Of a DNA stretch of 64,000 nucleotides, positions 16,704-30,371 are shown one piece after another; the stretch's first letter is position 1; each line of letters begins with the position of its first letter. This DNA comes from Brugia malayi (lineage: Eukaryota; Nematoda; Chromadorea; Rhabditida; Onchocercidae), in assembly GCF_000002995.4 (NCBI RefSeq), contig NW_025062479.1, positions 20,580,721 to 20,644,720 of the forward strand, written 5' to 3'. A model generated the notes under the pieces. It saw only the letters and a list, made by a program, of their open reading frames with translations. It did no database searches and had not been told where the DNA came from. The translations under genes and the position numbers were made by a program.

Positions 16704-19700
16704 ATGGATTATCGAAAAACGATGATGGAAAAATTCCAAAAAATGGTTCATATTACAACACAGTCCATTAATTGAATTACTGATGCTAAGTAGGGATGTA
16801 TTCTTTAAAATTACACATAATCAGTTAATTTGAATCTCAAATTTGATTATAATAATATGTGTATTGGTATTGGGCTAATTTGATATAAAAAGCAAGGAAT
16901 ATAATTAAAGTTTTCGAGTAAGTTTTTTTTTTTTTTCTAGAGAGAATTTGTGTTTTAAATGACAATATATAAATGGTGTATCAAAAGAGATTTCTAGAAT
17001 TTTACTACGAAATTTCAGAGATTACGTCAAAAAGAGATACGCAGTGCAGCGGTGAATAAAAAGGAACCTGCACCAGATAGTTTGTCAATTTAATTATTAA
17101 AAAAAAAAAAAAAAACCTCGCAATTTCATAACTTTTTACTTATTTAATTTCTTCAGTTATTGTTAAATTGCAAAATAAAAACGATGACAAGAATGATTCA
17201 AATAATTTTACAGTTTGTAATTAAATACATTAATTTTTGTTTTTAACTAATGAAATGGGAAGAAAATGCTTTTCTAAAGAAAAAAAAAATATTTTCTCAA
17301 ATACTTTATTTTATTTCAAAAAAAACAAAACAAAAACTTTTTGTTTCTCTTCTAGAGACAAAAAGTAAACGAGAAAGGCGAAAAGCAAAAGGTAATGATG
17401 AGAAGTCAAGTAGAGCTGAGAAAAATGATTTTTTTAACACATTTTCGTTGAGAAGTAAACGAGAACGAAAGAGGAAGAAAAAAGAAAAATTAAACGAAAG
17501 TAAAAGTAAACGAGAAAAAAAGAAAAATACGGTTTGTTTTAAAATATTTTCCTTTTTTTTTATACGTTAAATAACATTAGCATATGCTTTCAAAAAAAAA
17601 AAAATCACTAAGACTTATAGCAAAAAATAATTTATTGTATCGAATCATTTCATTCTTTTTCCATTTCAATTTTATTTTCTTTATTACAATTGCTTTTATA
17701 TTAAATAGATGAGTTCAGTGTCTCAGAATTTTCTTTAACATATTATTGAATTTTTTTTCTATTATATTTTCTCTATTATTTTCTTTAACATATTACTGTT
17801 AATGTGTGTTATATATCTAATTATTTAAATTTATCAAGGTAATTTCTATATATCAGTAACTTTCGGGTAGCATTATAAATAACTATGATCTGTGTTGTTA
17901 TTCTTTTTTTTTTTTGTGAAACCATTTTGAGATTTTTATTTGCAGGAAGAAAAATCGATAAGAGCTAGGAAAAAAAAATTAAGGGAACTTCCGGTTACTG
18001 ATGAACAAAAAGAGAATTATTCAAATTTTTTATTGGTAATCGATATCAACAATTAATTTTTGTTAATAAGCAAACTTTTAATGAATTTTATAGCAAGTGG
18101 TAATTACAGAAGTTTAAATGAAATGACACAGATTTAAACTTTTCAATTCCTAAATCATTAAAATGATTTAAAAAAAATGCTGTAATCAGTGTTCTAATTT
18201 TAAAGATGATATTCAAATTGCCTAATTTATACCACCAATGAAAAATAGCGAATGATAATTTGTGATAGTTAAGGCAATAAGAATAATATAATATGTGCTA
18301 ATGATGATTGTTAATTACATATAACTAAATGCTGATAAGTAAATATTCTTTAACAAAAATCTTATATAAATTTTTAAAACTATGATTACATTAATTTTAT
18401 CAGGAAATGTTTGAGCTTGGTGTGGATGGAATTGTGAAGCAATATCAAGCTGATCTAAAAACGTACATTCCACCAGATATGTCACATACAGCATTCGATA
18501 AAAATATGAAAAAAAATCGTTATAAGGGTTTATTGCATTTTTTTTTTTTGATTTTTTAAATTTAAAAATTATTACAAAAAAAACTGTATATGAAAAAATT
18601 ATTAGCTGAATGCCATTAATAAAAATTAATGAATGCTACACCATAATAATTATTAAAAACTATTAGTAAACTATTAACTGTAATGCTAATTTGCATTCAG
18701 TTATTAATTCACGCATACATTTACACTTAAAAGTAGCACTTTTGCTTAATGTATTTGTAAATTGTTAGCTGTTGTAATAATTATTAATAAATGATGCAGG
18801 TAATTGATTTAAATGTTTGAGATGAAGTGATTTGATTCGATTGTGTTTCCTTATATTGTAATTAGAGTGATAATAAAATAGGTGTACTTCTAAATTTCCT
18901 TGAGCAGTTCAATTTAATATATATTGATATGATAGCCGTAAACAAAGTACTGTTATCATATAATCTGATGATTATGGTAGTAGAAAAAATGACCATAAAA
19001 TATTGACAAAACGAAATATATTTGCAGATGTGATATGCATTGATAAGACACGTGTTGTATTGCAGGAGGGAGAATCTGACTATATTCACGCAAACCACGT
19101 TAAAGGTGATCCATTCCTGAACTCATTCATTTGTACTCAGGTAAAGCAATAGCTATTTCAATTGATTTCCCGAAATTTAAAAGAACATTTTCTTTTTTAT
19201 ATTTATCATTAATAATTTCCTTTAATAATCGATTTTAAATATTTTCTTGGCATTAATACACACATATTTTTGCATTAAAAAAAAAAAAGATAAATGTTTG
19301 AAAATTTTTACTCCTAACTTTCGCAAAGTGAATTTCTTTAATTTTATATTTTTTCAATCAAAATATATGCTGATTTATTCAGAGTGCAATTACAAAGTAA
19401 GTTTATTGTTGAAGAATAAATAAGCATCATTTGTAATTGACGAATAATTAATTAATACAGGGACCAATGAAAATAACAGTAAACGATTTCTGGATTATGA
19501 TAATGCAAGAAAAAGTAAGCAATATTATTATGCTCTGCAATATTCTTGAAGCTGGCAAAAACAAATGCTTTCAATACTGGCCACAAGATGTTGGCTCATC
19601 GCTTACATTTGGAGGTTAATTAATATATAATTATCATAGATTTCTTTTGACCATAATTCCGTTTTCATTCATTCAAATCAATTTGAACAAAAGCACTAAT

Positions 19701-22700
19701 CGCATATTATTCAGATTAAAAGATAAAAATATGAACAGTTCATCTTCCTTTTTTCGTCTTATTTATTTCGATAGAAAAATTTTTTTTTTGCATCTTTTTT
19801 TCTTCAAAGATGAAAAAGAGAAAGATCTTCAGAATAGCACATAGTGGACATTTATAAGTATTTATAAGTAAAACGTTTTCGGACAAGATATGATAATATT
19901 CGTGAATAAGATGTGGTGGACAGTAGTAGACAAGATAATAGTGAACATTCTTGAACAAAATATGGTTATTACAACTATTTTTTCAATGAATTCTGGGTTG
20001 TGATCTATCTTATAGCCCATTAATGCTATTTTACTACAGTCAGTTAATACAGCTAAGGTCAAAAGTTATTTCGTATTGTGTCCACTTATGGTCATTACTT
20101 TTCCATTGCGCAACATTCCTATTCTTATTAAATTCATATTTTTTAAAGATATTTTAACAAATAATTTCTTTAGAAGAGCGTATGAGAGTGATTTTTTTTA
20201 GAAGAAAGCATATGCAGAAAAAAAAAAGTAATTCTTTTAGGAAAGTGGATTAATTGATTTATTTAGTTTCATTTTTGTGTATATGAAATCATATAATACA
20301 TAAAATAATATTATTTTATATATATTTTTAATTTACCATTCATTTTTTTTAATAGTGTAAATAAATAATAAATAAATATATTAAAAGTGGAAATGATTAA
20401 TTAGGTAATAAACGAGCTGTTATGGTACATTATTTAATTGATTTTATTGCCGTAATTGACACAATAGATAAGCTATCGTAATAGATTTACAGATATACAA
20501 GTATCATGTTCTGAGGTTAATGATAATAAGGATACAACCTTTATAATATCAACTTTACAAGCTGAAAATAAAAATATTCGATTAACTATCAAACACATAC
20601 GGTGGAAAGAATGGTATTAATTACTCTTTTTTTTTTTTTGAAAAAATTAGTTTCAAAAAAAAGAGAAAAATCAAATGATATATTATTGAATGATTGTTTT
20701 TTTTTTTTTTAATTTTTTATTACAACTTACGGTGATTTTTGTTCTTAAGTTCAAAAATTCTTAAAGGCCTGATAAAGGTGTACCAACAAGTGTATTGGCT
20801 CCATTTCGGATATTAAGAATTGTACGACAGTCGCTGCATCGTACTACGGTTGTTCATTGCTCAGCAGGTATTGGTCGTACCGGCTGCATAGTTGCTATCG
20901 AAATGGGTTTACAACAAATTCTATCCGGAAAACCGTTGTTTCTTATTGATATGGTTAAAAAATTAAGATGTATGTCCTTCCTTTCTTCTTTGAAATTTAA
21001 CATTTTACAAAATTACACAACGATTTTGTCAAGAATTTCAAAAATAATTTTACAAATGAAATAAGTACATTTAGTATGCCAAAGACATCTAGTATGTGGT
21101 GACATTAATTAGTATCAAAATAGAAAATTCAACCTTAATCTTTCTAAGCTCAAATTTTTATTATGTTTTATTACATATACTTTAATATTTAAAAAACTCA
21201 TTTTTTCAAAGAAACTTCACTTATCAAAGCACTTAAAAATGATGATGAAATTTTTTTTTAAAAAAAAAAAGGAAACCATACTAAAGTAAAAATTTTTATT
21301 TTTTAACTTATATTTCATTTTATATATCAAAAAACTTATATTTTTATATTCCATAAGAAAGAAAAAAAGAATTATCAATTATAGCACACATGTAATTGAT
21401 AACAAGAAAATTGTTTAAATCGATAAATTGTTTTGCTTACTTTTGTCTTTTTTTTTTAATTTTAAATAACAATTTTAAAAATTATTAGGATGAAAATAAA
21501 ATTAAAGAATTGCAATTTTTTATTAGCGGATTATTGTTAATTTTAAAGCTAAAACATGAATTTTTTATTAAATAATCTTTATTTTTATATAATTAGCGAT
21601 GCGTATGAGTGCTATTCAAACTGATGAACAACTTGTATATGTGGTACGATGTTTGGTTGCATATGCAGATGCATGTGGATTATTCAATTCGAAACCTGAA
21701 TTACAAGAGGCATTTCGTTCTTTTTTATTGCAACATTTTAGTGATAGTTAGCATAGAAAATTGACGTAGAAATAGTAAACACACTAAAATTTGAAGTAGA
21801 ACTAAACGAATTTGTTTGAGAAGTGGAACTTAATTTAAAATTGTTACAAAATGATTATATTAACATTAACCATTAATTAATTTAATCCTTCACTTTTTGT
21901 CTAGAAAGCTGAAAAATTCTCCGATGAATATACTGCTATGCTAGCAGCTAAAAAAGCTGCAAGAGAACAGAAAATTACAGCACAACCGGAAACTGAACGA
22001 ACTGATGATCAGGCAGCAATAATGAAAGTAGAAGAGAAGAAAGAAGAACCATCACAAAAATCAAAACAATCAGTACAGGAAGTTATAGAACGTGCAGCAG
22101 TGTTAAGATTAGAACCACCAAAAATTGAACAAAAGCAGCCACAACCGTTGCAGATATTTGCGAATGAGAAGCAATCATCGAAAGTTGAACAAGCGCCTTC
22201 TGCTGTTCCGGTTCAACAGATCGAGAAATCAACTCAACCGATACCAGCACCTCTTGCTGATATAGTTCAAGGACAGTTGAAACAAGTCCAGCTAATACCA
22301 ACTGCTCCTGCTGTCCCAACTCATCAATCACAGAAGCAAATTCAACCGGTACCAAAAGGTCCTGTTGTCCCGATTCAGCAACCGCACAAACAAATCCAAC
22401 CGGTATCAATAACTCCTGCTGCTCCCGTTCAGCAACCACAGAAGCAACTTCAACAGATACCAATAGCTGCTGCTGTCCTAACTCAGCAAACGCAGAAGCA
22501 AATTCAACCGGTACCAAAAGGTCCTGTTGTCCGGATTCAGCAACCGCACAAACAAATTCAACCGGTATCAACAACTCCTGCTGTCCCAATTCAGCAACCA
22601 CAGAAACAAATCCAACCAGTACAAACAGCTCCTACTCCTACTGTTCCAATACTGCAACCGCAGAAGCCAGTCCACTCGGCACCGAGAGTTCTCGTTGTCT

Positions 22701-22948
22701 CAACTGAGCAATCTCAGAAACAAATTCAACCGGTACCAACAGCTCCTGTTGTTCCAACTCAGCAACCACAGAAACAAGTTCAACCGGTACAAACAGCTCC
22801 TACTCCTACTGTTCCAACACTGCAACCGCAGAAGCCAACCCAATCTGTCCCAACTGAGCAATCTCAGAAACAAATTCAACCAACAACTCCTGCTGTTTCA
22901 ACTCGGCAACCGCAGAAACAACTACCAGTAATCGCAAAGGTGGTTTAA
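16704..22948 (+). CDS. tyrosine-protein phosphatase with basic N-terminus and Pro/Gln repeat tail, eleven exons, ~755 aa
   Basis: Predicted classical PTP that dephosphorylates phosphotyrosine. Exons: 16704-16745, 17019-17079, 17356-17531, 17946-18035, 18404-18527, 19028-19140, 19461-19614, 20493-20613, 20767-20969, 21597-21740, 21909-22948. The start lies 16 nt after a tttgcag acceptor, with an in-frame TAA between, so a spliced leader probably joins there. Residues ~1-115 are Lys/Arg-rich (KSKRERRKAK, KRERKRKKKEK), possibly a nuclear signal. The PTP domain (~155-410) keeps KNRY (160-163), the WPD loop (294-296), HCSAGIGRTG with Cys325 and Arg331, and QTDEQ (369-373), so it should be active. 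A tail with ~12 Pro/Gln repeats follows. The last junction is uncertain: donor A|GTGATA with acceptor ctagaaag keeps phase, but if unspliced the protein stops at TAG 21748-21750 just after the domain. Confidence 0.88.
22280..22930 (+). repeat. degenerate 54-bp tandem repeat encoding an 18-aa Pro/Gln unit
   Basis: About twelve head-to-tail units with the pattern KQIQPVPxxPxVPxQQPQ. Most are 18 aa; two are 20 aa (an extra TP), and two near the end are shortened to 12 and 16. A higher-order duplication is visible: the unit pair ending PHKQIQPVS occurs twice in the first half, and the pair containing QTAPTPTVP occurs twice in the second half. Other frames and the opposite strand are also open here because of the repeat's base composition. 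Confidence 0.9.
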
Positions 22949-25900
22949 AAATTGCCCCCAAAACAATTTTGTTTGATTGCTTTAATTGCATGTGACCAAT
23001 AATTAAAAAATAACAAACCAACCATTAATTATTTACACATCTGCAGAAAACAACCTGGAACCATTGATTACTTATCATTTGAATAATTTGGTAATGAAAT
23101 CGTAGTTATTATATCCCAGTTACTTAACTCGGTTACTAAATCGGTAATTAAAGTTGACTCAAACTTTACAGTCGAAGTCAACACAAAATCCAGCACTGAA
23201 ACCGACTCAAATACCATCCTTGTCAACAACACAGAGTAAAACATCGAATTATGAGCCAAGCAATAGAAAAAGGTAAAGATAAAACAAGCCTGCAATGAAT
23301 GGACAATAATATATCGTAAAAAGGATTAAATAAGCTTTGCTCAAAACTACATTTCGAAGATAAAATTCATTTTATGCAATTATTATATAAAAATTAAACA
23401 ATTCATAAAATAAAGTTACTGTCATTTATAGTTTATATAGTAACTGCAAACATAAAGCATAAGTAAGCATTCTTTCTCAATTAAAATACTTTAACTTCTG
23501 AAATAAAATATGCTTGAATCAACAAAAATTCATATACGGTATTGAATCCGTATGTATTATTATTGAACTGTATCTACTATTATATGAATTGAATAAGAGA
23601 CAGCATCTAAACGTAGCTAACTAAAAATTTTTACGTTTTAGTTCTTAAGTTAGTTAGATTTAAATTTTCTATTATTTAAGTTAATTTTGCTAGTTAAATT
23701 GAATGAATTTGCTGTTTATAACCTATTAAATAAGTGATGAGCCCCAACTAACCAATACTGAAATAATGCAATATCAATAAATCAATCAATATCAAATTGA
23801 TTAGTAAGTTTCAATAATCAGCAAGCAATAATTATGAAGTAAATAAATATTAAGCAATCAATCGGTAACTATCAGCTAATCAGTTTTTATCAGCTATTAT
23901 CAGTTAGGTTAGCCAACAGCAGCAATCGACCAGTTGGTCCATTGATTGAATTGATTAAACTTAATTAGCTAATTAAGAAGCGTTAAAGTTGACCATGGCG
24001 TTCGCTACCTATCAAGCAATTGAGGATTAATTAAATACAGAATGTTAACTATTCATCAAATATCAACTATTTAACCAATTAACACTTATATCGTTGCAAA
24101 ATTTTTCCTAATGACCAAGTTGTAAAAATTAACTTTTACTCAAAAAACTTCCTTGTGCTAAACAATAAATCTGAAATAACACACTGCCAATTTGCCATTA
24201 TTTGATTTAATAGTTTGCTAAAAACTATTTTACAGTTATTTCATTTTTTTGCTCTCCATTTTGTCTCATTTCCATTTCATTTCATCCATCATTCTCTTTT
24301 ATTTCATTTTTATTTCTACCTTTATTTTCATCTCAATTTCATTTTATCTAAAAACATGAAAGCAAATGAATTTCTTTCAAAAATTTTCTGAGCAACAACA
24401 TTCCATTTTGCTTGCCTTTTTTTAAATGCAATTTTTCTTCCAATTTGTTTTTTCTTTTATATTTTATGACAAATAATATGTCATTATTGAAATTTCTTGA
24501 ATTCACATTCAATATTTCAAAATTCCATTTTCATAAGAATTAAGAAAATTATTTCAACAAATTCCATGTTGGATTTTATTTGTTTTCTCTCTTTCCTTTA
24601 CTAACCAATCAATAAGAATAAATTTCCCAACCAATTAATTTTATCAAGCAAAATTATGGGAAAATTTGTTGAAAAAACCTGTTAAATAAAACCGAAACAA
24701 AATTTTGCTTATGAAATTTATTAGCATGACTGTTAATTTTAAACTTATCTAATTAAGCTTCAAATTATCCAATTAATGAAACGGATGCTTAATTTGTGCT
24801 ATATATATTAAATTTAAGTTAGTAAAAATGAAAAATTCTGGAATTAAAAATGCTTACAACTTTTTTTTTTTTTTTAGTTAAGTTATTAGCATTATTCATT
24901 CACCATCACTACTATAAGCGCTGCGTCTATTTTATTGATATGTGACTAATAATAATTAATGGTAATTTTAATATTTTCTTTTAACATTCTCTTTGCTTTT
25001 TTCCCTTATTCAATCTTTAGTTATTGCAATGGTGATAGTAACAATAGTAATGGTAACGATTATAATAAACAAAGAGTTAATAATGATAAGAAGAAAAATA
25101 TTAGTTAGTTTCTAAATGTTTTCAAGAAAATGTGGAAAAAGATTATTGCCAGATTTTTAGTTTGAAATTTTTTCCATTTTTTTGTTTTGTTACAATTCAA
25201 CGAGAAGAAAAAAGGTTAAAAAATTTAGTTATGAATGTGTGCGCAGATAGTTGCAGCTATTGACGCTTTTGCACTTTTAAAATTTATCAGATAATTTCAG
25301 CACTCAAAAAATGTAAAATTTGACAATAGCATATAAATTGAACCTTCACAATTTTTCTATGACTTTTGTAGCATAATAGTAAAGAACAGTTATTTGCCTT
25401 TTTTTCAACTTTTAAATTTTTAATCAAAAGAACCAATTTTTCATTATTTCTTATTGATTTGAAAAAGGTATCATATTATCTTCCTCTATCTTTTCTCTAA
25501 AATATTCTGATGTTTCATTAAATAAAAACACTAGCGGACCTTTTTTTTCGTTGTAGGAAATAGTATTTTAATATTCAAACAACACTGAAATTACTTTTTA
25601 GGTTAGAATTTTGTTACATTTATTTTTTATATTAATCATGCTTCCTAGCAAAGAAAACAGAAATTACTTATAGAACACAAATTATCGTTGAAGAAATTAT
25701 CACTGAATAACTGAGAAGTTATTTCCTTTTTTTTTTTTTTTTTTATTTTTTATAAAAGCTTATTCAATTGTCAGAGTAATGTAATTGGGTATGCATGTTG
25801 ATAGTTTCTTTTATTTCATTTCATTCCTGCATTCAAAAAATTCTTCAGTTTGACATTTTTTTTTTTTTTCATCAATAAATTGAATATAAATATTATAATC

Positions 25901-27661
25901 GTTTGCAATTCGAAAAAATTTATTTTGCACTTTTCTCTTCAACTTTTCCCAATTTGTTTTTGAATTCTTTTTTAACTTTGTTATTTATTGTGCTCAAAAG
26001 TAAAATAAAGTTACATTTGCATTTAAAAATGCTTTCATTCTTCTTTTTTTTTTTCACTTCTTAATTTTCACGATCCTTCCATTTATATTTGTTAAAATTT
26101 TTGTTCCATACTTTGTCACGAAAAAAGAATTTTTTAATTTTAATTTCATTTTTTGATTTTTTGAATATTATTTGCAATATTTACTAGTAGAAAACACTAA
26201 TATTTATTCATTTTTAACAAAAAGTTAGCGTTTTCTTAGAAAAGAAAAGAGGAAAATGATAAAAACAAAATTATTTTCATAAGAAATAAAATTGTTTGTG
26301 CGGTAATTATTATTATTATTATACATAAAAATCCACGATAATTTATTAACTAGGAAAATCGTTCGATTTGAAAATTTAAACTGTAAAATATTCATTTCAT
26401 TTATTTGTTGCAAACTGTTTACTTTTCCAGATTAAAAATATTGTTTTCGTATTTAAGATGGATTAAAGTGTTGATTCCGATTAAATGGTAACATGAATAG
26501 TTCTAAAATGAGCAATCATATATTCCAGTAAAATTTCCAGACTGCACTCCAGCTGATATTTCTGATGAATTTTTCAGGTTGCAATTCAGGTGAGAGAATA
26601 AAACCGGTGAATAATGCAATGTAGTTTTTGTTACTTTGTTCACTTAAAATTGATTAGTTATTTTTTTGATATAGAAGTTTGGAATGCTAATTAATTTGAT
26701 GATATAATAATTAGAAGCATATTTTTAAGAGTAAAAATATAGGAGAATAATTGATTTTTGTGATTAATTATATTTGTATCAAAATTTTTATCAACAACAA
26801 AAACATCTGAATCATTCTCAGTTATTATTAAATTAAACAGTTAAATTGATTTCTCTTTTCTTATCAATTATTGCATTTTTGCAATGCTTTCTATCTCAGT
26901 TTCAATTTTTTTTTCCTTTTCTATCAAACGCAAAAAAACATTAAAGCAATTTTTGGTTTCGATTTTTTTTTTAAATATATTTTGAAATGAGTTTGTGGAT
27001 AAAACTAATAAGCTTATGAATATAAGGGCATTAATAATGTTAGAGATAATAGAGCTGATTAATTAATTAGTTTGTAAATATTAAAACTGATAAATTTATG
27101 CAATCATTCGTAGTAAATTAAATAAAATTAACACAGGTAATTTTGTAGTTAATTTTTGATTGTATAATTAAAGCTTTAACTGTATAATTAAAATATCCAG
27201 TCTAAATAACCATATAAGTTTATTCGAAAGTTTTCAAGTAAAAATGGAAAAAATTTACCAGAAATAGATAAAGTTAAGAAATTTATTGAAACTTCTATTG
27301 TGAATCTCCTTTTGTTTTTGTTTTTTTTTTTTCCATTGAAATTGCAACAAAAATTATTTATCAAAAAAATTAACGATTAGAGTAATTTTATTGACATTTA
27401 ACACATTTGAAAAACTTTAAATGAAATTGCTTTATCTTAATTATTATATCATAAAAAGGGAATAAAATTCAAAATTTAGACAACAAATTATAATTGACAT
27501 AAAAACCTAAAAATATTATATTTATTTCAAAAAAAAAAATACTATTTTATTTATTTCAGTTATCAGAGTAATATATCATTGGATAATTTGTAACATTTTT
27601 TGTTAAAATTATGATAAATGTAGAACAAATTGATGATAACATTATTCGATTTTATTGAAAA
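22949..27661. other. long AT-rich intergenic region
   Basis: 4.7 kb without a supported gene apart from one isolated exon-like piece at 26529-26589. It is rich in A and T runs (for example 25722-25744 and 25858-25869) and in short ATCAAT-type motifs near 23770-23900. No mobile element was recognised. Confidence 0.5.
26529..26589 (+). other. isolated exon-like segment
   Basis: Bounded by an acceptor (tattccag, ending 26528) and a donor (CAG|gtgaga at 26590). One frame reads KFPDCTPADISDEFFRLQ, which looks protein-like. No neighbouring exon with matching phase was found. It might be a 5' exon of the membrane-protein gene that starts at 27662, or chance. Confidence 0.2.
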
Positions 27662-29276
27662 ATGTTTGAAAATTTGAATAATAAATTTACGCATGTTGCT
27701 CTTAGCCTTGATGAGGTAAATAATTTCGTTAATTTTTTTTTTTTTTTTTTGATTTCTTTTTGATATAAAAATATATCAAAATCAACTGATTTCATTTGAT
27801 TAACATTTTCTTTATTATATTTAAGTGATGCAACTAGTATTATGTTAAAATGAAGTGTAAAACACATAAGTTTTCTTCCATTTTTTCTTCATTTATGAAA
27901 TAGTAAAAATGAAAAAATGTTTTGTTACCCTTTTTTCTGTCTATAATGCAATTTTTGAAAATTAATTATTATTAACGTTTGTTACAAAATAAATAATATT
28001 TATCATTATTTATTAGAAAATTAATGCATGCTCACTGCTAAATATTCCCACAAAGCCATGGGCAATATTTACCCGATTAATTTATGGCCATTTTTTCTTG
28101 GCTACAACATTATTTATCGTCGGAATATTCTGCTTTTGCCTTGGATTACAATATAGCATAATGTATGATGAAGTAAACTGTACTGATGGTACTAATATAT
28201 GGATTCCATTACTCAATTTGGTTAGCAAATTTTTTACGTCTTTTTGTGTTAAATTTTTTCTTGTTTTACAAAAAAAATTTCTTAGAAAAATTTTTTTGAA
28301 TTTTGTTAAATACCCTTTTGTTATAATTGTTAATTGTCTTGTAAATAGGGAGAAATAAATTTTTTTAACAAAGAATTCTGAACGATTTTTCAAAATAAAA
28401 TTTCTTTTGGAATTTTATAAAATAAATTATAATTTAAATAATTTTGAAAATTTAAGAACAGGGCAATTACAGTTATCAAAGTAATATATCGTTTGGTAAT
28501 TTGTAACATTTCAGATTAAACTGATGAAACAGAGCTTTTTTCTTCAGTTAAAACTACTATGTGTAATTTACAATTTCCTTAAGTTGTTAAAATTTTGTCT
28601 TTTTAAAATTTTTGTTATACTAGAACTGAAATTTAAAAAAATGGTTTAATATTGTAGTTGAAATAACAAATTTATGTATTTTTTCAAAATAAATTTAATC
28701 ATTAAGAAATAGTACAATAAAATCTTAATACAATTTATTCCATTATCCAGATAGTTTCAATATCTGGCTTATTTATGCTTCGTACACTTCATTTGCATTG
28801 GCCAGCTTTCATATATTGTCTGGGCTTATGCATTATGCTAATTATGAATCTTGCAACTATTACTGACAGTATTTTGGCTTCGCTACGTTGGTATCACGTA
28901 GCTTGGAAGCCAATTGATCAATGGGCATCAACTTTTTCATGGATTGACATAGCTCTTGCTATCATAGCCGTATTAAATGGTACGGTTCTTTTCTTTTTTT
29001 CATTTATTTGAAATGAAAAATGCGTGAGAGATATAAATTAGTATTTATTCATATTAATCAATTAATCAATCAATATTACTATTACTGAGCATTGAGCAGA
29101 AATATATTATTCAAATTAATATTATTATAAATAAATAATGTTTTTTCTTTTTCTTCCTTTTTTTTTTTTTTGTTATCAATCGAATATAATTAAAAATATT
29201 TGCAGAAATCATATGTATATGCATTTTGGTACCATTTGTAAAGTACTGGTATCAACCAACCACAAGTAGTAATTGA
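27662..29276 (+). CDS. small multi-pass membrane protein of unknown function, four exons, 185 aa
   Basis: I do not recognise the family. Exons: 27662-27715, 28017-28220, 28751-28979, 29206-29276 (558 nt, GT-AG, phase kept, stop TGA 29274-29276). Hydrophobic segments lie at about residues 42-64, 83-95, 104-126 and 150-173, so three or four membrane passes are likely. A loop after the first segment has Cys73 and a sequon NCT (72-74), which would suit an exposed loop. The C-terminus is short and polar (QPTTSSN). The order of a short N-terminal tail, a tight hydrophobic core and conserved Trp/Cys resembles small tetraspan proteins, but no signature (such as the tetraspanin CCG) is present. An extra 5' exon cannot be ruled out. 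Confidence 0.72.
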
Positions 29277-29663
29277 TATTTTTAAGTAAATAAATTTAAT
29301 TTTATTCAATTCCTTTTTCTTGAACATAAAGCTCTTATCAAACATTTGTAATTAATTTAACGTTAGGTGTGTTCTGCATTCATAATATTATCAACGGTTA
29401 TTCAATGATTATAACTATTACTGCTGAAAAGAATAATTTTTGGAAAATATGAAAATTATTTAACCAATTTTTATGCCTCTCTTTCTTCTGGCAGGTAATA
29501 TTAAAACATTATAATTAATAACATTGCAAAAAAAAAAAAGTATTGTAATTTTTGTAAGAAATGTTTTAAAATTATTTTGGAATAGAATGATATTTTCCAT
29601 TTGGTGTTTGTTCATATATATTACAGATTATTAAATTACAAAATGCATAAGTGTATTATCACA

Positions 29664-29707
<44 letters not shown>

Positions 29708-30371
29708 GTATTATATTTTCATTTGCATGCATTATATTATCATTATTTTCTTACTTTTTATTTTGTTTAACTTCATTTTTAACCTATTTTCTAAACTTTA
29801 TCATTTCCGTTTTTTATGATTGAAATTCTGATCAGTGGATTTGATAAGACGATTGTTTGCTGCAACATCGTTTATTAAATATTAATGTTGGATCCATTCT
29901 TTATTATCGATAATTCATGCGTGACTATCATTATGGTTACTATTTTGATAGTTGAAATTTTCCTTGTATTCTTTTCTTTGCCTTTTATTTTGTACATCTG
30001 AAAGCAAAAAAAAGAAAAAAACAAACAAATAAATAAATAAAATCAAGCGAACGTAATTGTTCTTAAATTACAACTAAACTTAGCTTGAAATAATTTAGGT
30101 AATCAGATCGAAATATACTTTTAGTATAAGCGGAGGAAGAGAACGATGAAGGGGGAGGAACAAAGATATGAAAAAGGGAGTGACATAAAAAGTATAAAAA
30201 TTTTCTTTTCAAAAATTCATTTAATCTTTAATTTATGATAATTTAAATCAACATTATACAAGAATGACATATTCAAACGAATAGTTAGAGATTAGAGATT
30301 TTCGCTACTAGATAACTACCTTTCTTAACTACCTTTTTTTTTGATTATTATTTAGATATTTGTTTACTTTT
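29277..30371. other. intergenic between convergent genes, with an (ATT)n tract
   Basis: AT-rich sequence between the end of the membrane-protein gene and the stop of the nuclear receptor. It was searched on the minus strand for ligand-binding-domain exons and none was seen. An (ATT)n microsatellite is at about 29662-29706. Confidence 0.5.
29662..29706. repeat. (ATT)n microsatellite
   Basis: About fifteen uninterrupted ATT units. Confidence 0.9.

Noticed and set aside
22083..22601. 172-codon minus-strand frame and a 134-codon plus frame over the Pro/Gln repeats
   Set aside because: Both follow from the repeat's codon composition; the phosphatase-tail frame is the one that continues outside the repeat.
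23068..23295. 75-codon minus-strand open frame
   Set aside because: No splice framework, no motif, in AT-rich intergenic DNA.
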